A DNA stretch of 8,179 nt. Source: Alphaproteobacteria bacterium. GTDB lineage: Bacteria > Pseudomonadota > Alphaproteobacteria > Rhizobiales > Devosiaceae. Each line of letters opens with the position of its first letter. The stretch's first letter is position 1. Of the stretch, positions 7,193 through 8,179 are shown in pieces. A program made the position numbers and the translations under genes. Location of the stretch: positions 1-8,179 of the forward strand of contig JAJRRJ010000044.1 of the NCBI GenBank assembly GCA_024279575.1. Direction: 5' to 3'. The notes beneath the pieces are model-generated. The model saw nothing but the letters and a program-made list of their open reading frames with translations. It made no database searches and had not been told where the DNA came from.

Positions 7193-7591
7193 ATGTGGAT
7201 ACCCCCGTTGTTGATAATTCCATTGCTGATTTACAATGCGATTTACTTTGGCCTGATTGGTGGCCAGGGGCTGGCCTGGGCTTCTCCGGTTTTTACTTTT
7301 GATATGCCTTCAGGTGCTGTTTTCAGCTTGAGTGTTGGGGACACTCTTATTGTTTTTGCGCTTATGTTATTGTTGTTTGAGGGGGTGCGTGCACGTCGGG
7401 CCGCTGGATCCCAATTTGTTGCGCTGTCCGGGTCGGGACTGGTTTTTGTGGTTTATCTGGGTCAGTTTTTTTGGCATCCGGCAGCGTCAACGTCTTTGTT
7501 TTTTATCTGCATGGTGATGAGTTTTGTTGATTTTGTTACCCGCATCACCTTTTCATCGCGTGGGTCTGCCGCACATTATTATGAAGACTAG
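7193..7591 (+). CDS. Small four-helix membrane protein, unknown function
   Basis: 132 residues; I do not recognise a family. Hydrophobic segments at about 5-22, 50-65, 78-93 and 99-117 predict four inner-membrane helices, with the basic loop RARRA (66-70) after helix 2 probably cytoplasmic. The C-terminal tail SSRGSAAHYYED is polar. The TM1-TM2 loop (about 23-48) is fairly hydrophobic and contains FTFDMPSG. The gene is credible: a good AAGGAG site (7179-7184) lies 8 nt before the ATG, the composition suits a membrane protein, and it follows fumC by 30 bp in the same direction with no terminator, so the two are probably co-transcribed. A link to fumarase function would be a guess. Its end is 14 bp from the convergent 102-aa gene. 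Confidence 0.8.
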   Translation: MWIPPLLIIPLLIYNAIYFGLIGGQGLAWASPVFTFDMPSGAVFSLSVGDTLIVFALMLLLFEGVRARRAAGSQFVALSGSGLVFVVYLGQFFWHPAASTSLFFICMVMSFVDFVTRITFSSRGSAAHYYED

Positions 7592-7605
7592 CTATACCTG
7601 TCTCC

Positions 7606-7914
7606 CTAAACATTGGTTTCGTGAGTGAAGCCTGCAGGCATACGCTTGATGGCAACAATGCGTGCCATATTGTAGGCGCGGGTGGCCAATGATACCGGGG
7701 CGCGCCGTTTTGGGCGTTGAGAGGCCATGCGGGAGCGTTCGGCGATGAGCTGGCTGACAAATTCAGCCGGGATGGTATTGGTGTTCAGGGATGGTTTTCC
7801 CCGTTGGGGGGAAAGAGAAACCGGCAAGTTGGATTTTTTGAGCAGGTTGTCGTTGGCCGGGTCATTGGCTGGCTGTTGTGTCGAATTTGCACGTCCAAAG
7901 GTTGGCATTTTCAT
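7606..7914 (-). CDS. Conserved-looking small basic protein, unknown function
   Basis: 102 residues from the ATG at 7914; an in-frame TTG at 7938 would add eight. I do not recognise a named family. The N-terminal third (1-45) is polar and low-complexity, with two PAND copies (QQPANDPANDN). The C-terminal half looks folded: IPAEFVSQLIAER (48-60) is an amphipathic helix candidate, followed by a basic patch QRPKRRAPV (66-74) and TRAYNMARIVAIKRMPAGF (78-96). No transmembrane segment or signal peptide is seen and there are no cysteines. A nucleic-acid-binding or scaffold role would fit the charge but is not shown. The ribosome binding site is weak (AAGAG about 8 nt upstream). Plus-strand reading frames overlap it, but none has a family-like sequence; I prefer this strand for its helix-and-basic-patch pattern and its convergent packing with the preceding gene. 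Confidence 0.6.
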   Translation of the reverse strand: MKMPTFGRANSTQQPANDPANDNLLKKSNLPVSLSPQRGKPSLNTNTIPAEFVSQLIAERSRMASQRPKRRAPVSLATRAYNMARIVAIKRMPAGFTHETNV

Positions 7915-8083
7915 TTTGAGTCTCTTATCCTGTTTCAAAGCGGGCCAATTGTTTCATTTTGGAACGTTAAGTGTGGCCCTTACCCCTTAAGTGGCAAGGG
8001 TTATGCCAGATTGTAAGGTTTTGTTAATAATTCACAGGTGCGGGAGGTTGTTTTTGGCGAATATCGTTAACGGTGGGAGTGAG
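7915..8083. other. Intergenic region between two minus-strand genes
   Basis: 169 bp between the end of the right-edge partial gene and the 102-aa gene. It contains an imperfect inverted repeat, ACCCCTT (7982-7988) and AAGGGT (7996-8001), around a 7-nt loop, without a U-tract on either strand, so it is not a standard terminator. The 8-bp palindrome CGTTAACG lies at 8065-8072. A GANTC site (7918-7922), the target of alphaproteobacterial CcrM methylase, sits just before the start codon. No convincing promoter was found. Confidence 0.4.
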
Positions 8084-8179
8084 CTAGAAGTGATCTTTGG
8101 CCTGGCGCAGGGCTGCAAATACCCTGGTGGGGTCGTTGGGGCTTACTTTTAGATTTTTAGCGAGCTCAGAACTGTCTGC
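8084..8179 (-). CDS. 3' end of an unidentified gene (5' part beyond right edge)
   Basis: The minus strand is open from the right edge to TAG at 8086-8084, encoding 31 residues that begin ADSSELAKNL and end NDPTRVFAALRQAKDHF. The other two minus-strand frames hit stops within the first ten codons. The mix of charged and helix-forming residues looks like a real C-terminal helix. The fragment is too short for me to identify a family. It would be read in the same direction as the 102-aa gene, 169 bp upstream of it. Confidence 0.45.
   Translation of the reverse strand, partial: ADSSELAKNLKVSPNDPTRVFAALRQAKDHF

Noticed and set aside
7982..8001. Inverted repeat as a terminator for the right-edge gene
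   Set aside because: The stem is short with a mismatch or bulge, and no T-tract follows on either strand.
7717..8016. 99-codon plus-strand frame overlapping the 102-aa gene
   Set aside because: It has no clear ribosome binding site, its product does not look like a folded protein, and it runs into the intergenic region; the minus-strand frame is more protein-like. Some doubt remains.
1..8179. Mobile elements, CRISPR arrays, tRNA/rRNA genes, riboswitches
   Set aside because: I saw no transposase-like sequence, spaced direct repeats, tRNA cloverleaf or rRNA-like stretch; intergenic gaps are all under 200 bp.

Overview
This 8.2 kb stretch reads as a typical chromosomal housekeeping region of an alphaproteobacterium, GC about half by eye. 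The protein sequences give the best clues: IspG has the longer alphaproteobacterial form with the 'MPEWKDTYPGVE' insert, L32 has the cysteine-free 'YVEDKDSGEL...HHIDLKTGMYRGRQVL' form, pyruvate carboxylase is the long single-chain type with rhizobial-type spacing of its catalytic residues, and mtgA lies next to rpmF. I cannot place it to order or genus. There is no sign of mobile elements, tRNA or rRNA genes, CRISPR arrays or phage genes.

Layout, left to right: (1) the C-terminal half of pyruvate carboxylase (+), cut by the left edge; (2) a small DUF1232/YkvA-type membrane protein (-), convergent with pyc and possibly translated from a leaderless mRNA; (3) ispG (+), an Fe-S enzyme of the MEP isoprenoid pathway; (4) an ispA-type farnesyl diphosphate synthase (-), whose stop codon overlaps that of ispG; (5) mtgA (+), a monofunctional peptidoglycan glycosyltransferase divergent from ispA; (6) rpmF (+), the 59-aa ribosomal protein L32, with its own promoter candidate and a clear rho-independent terminator; (7) fumC (+), class II fumarase, followed after 30 bp by (8) a small four-helix membrane protein of unknown function; (9) an unrecognised basic 102-aa protein (-), convergent with (8); (10) the last 31 codons of another minus-strand gene cut by the right edge.

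Two functional threads run through the window. Pyruvate carboxylase (oxaloacetate supply) and fumarase (fumarate to malate) both serve the TCA cycle. IspG and IspA act in isoprenoid synthesis leading to farnesyl diphosphate, precursor of the undecaprenyl carrier in lipid II, and MtgA polymerises lipid II. Nothing in the window looks like an undescribed system. The points most worth a second look are small: a leaderless-type promoter, an 18-bp palindrome in the rpmF leader, tightly packed convergent gene ends, and two unrecognised small proteins.
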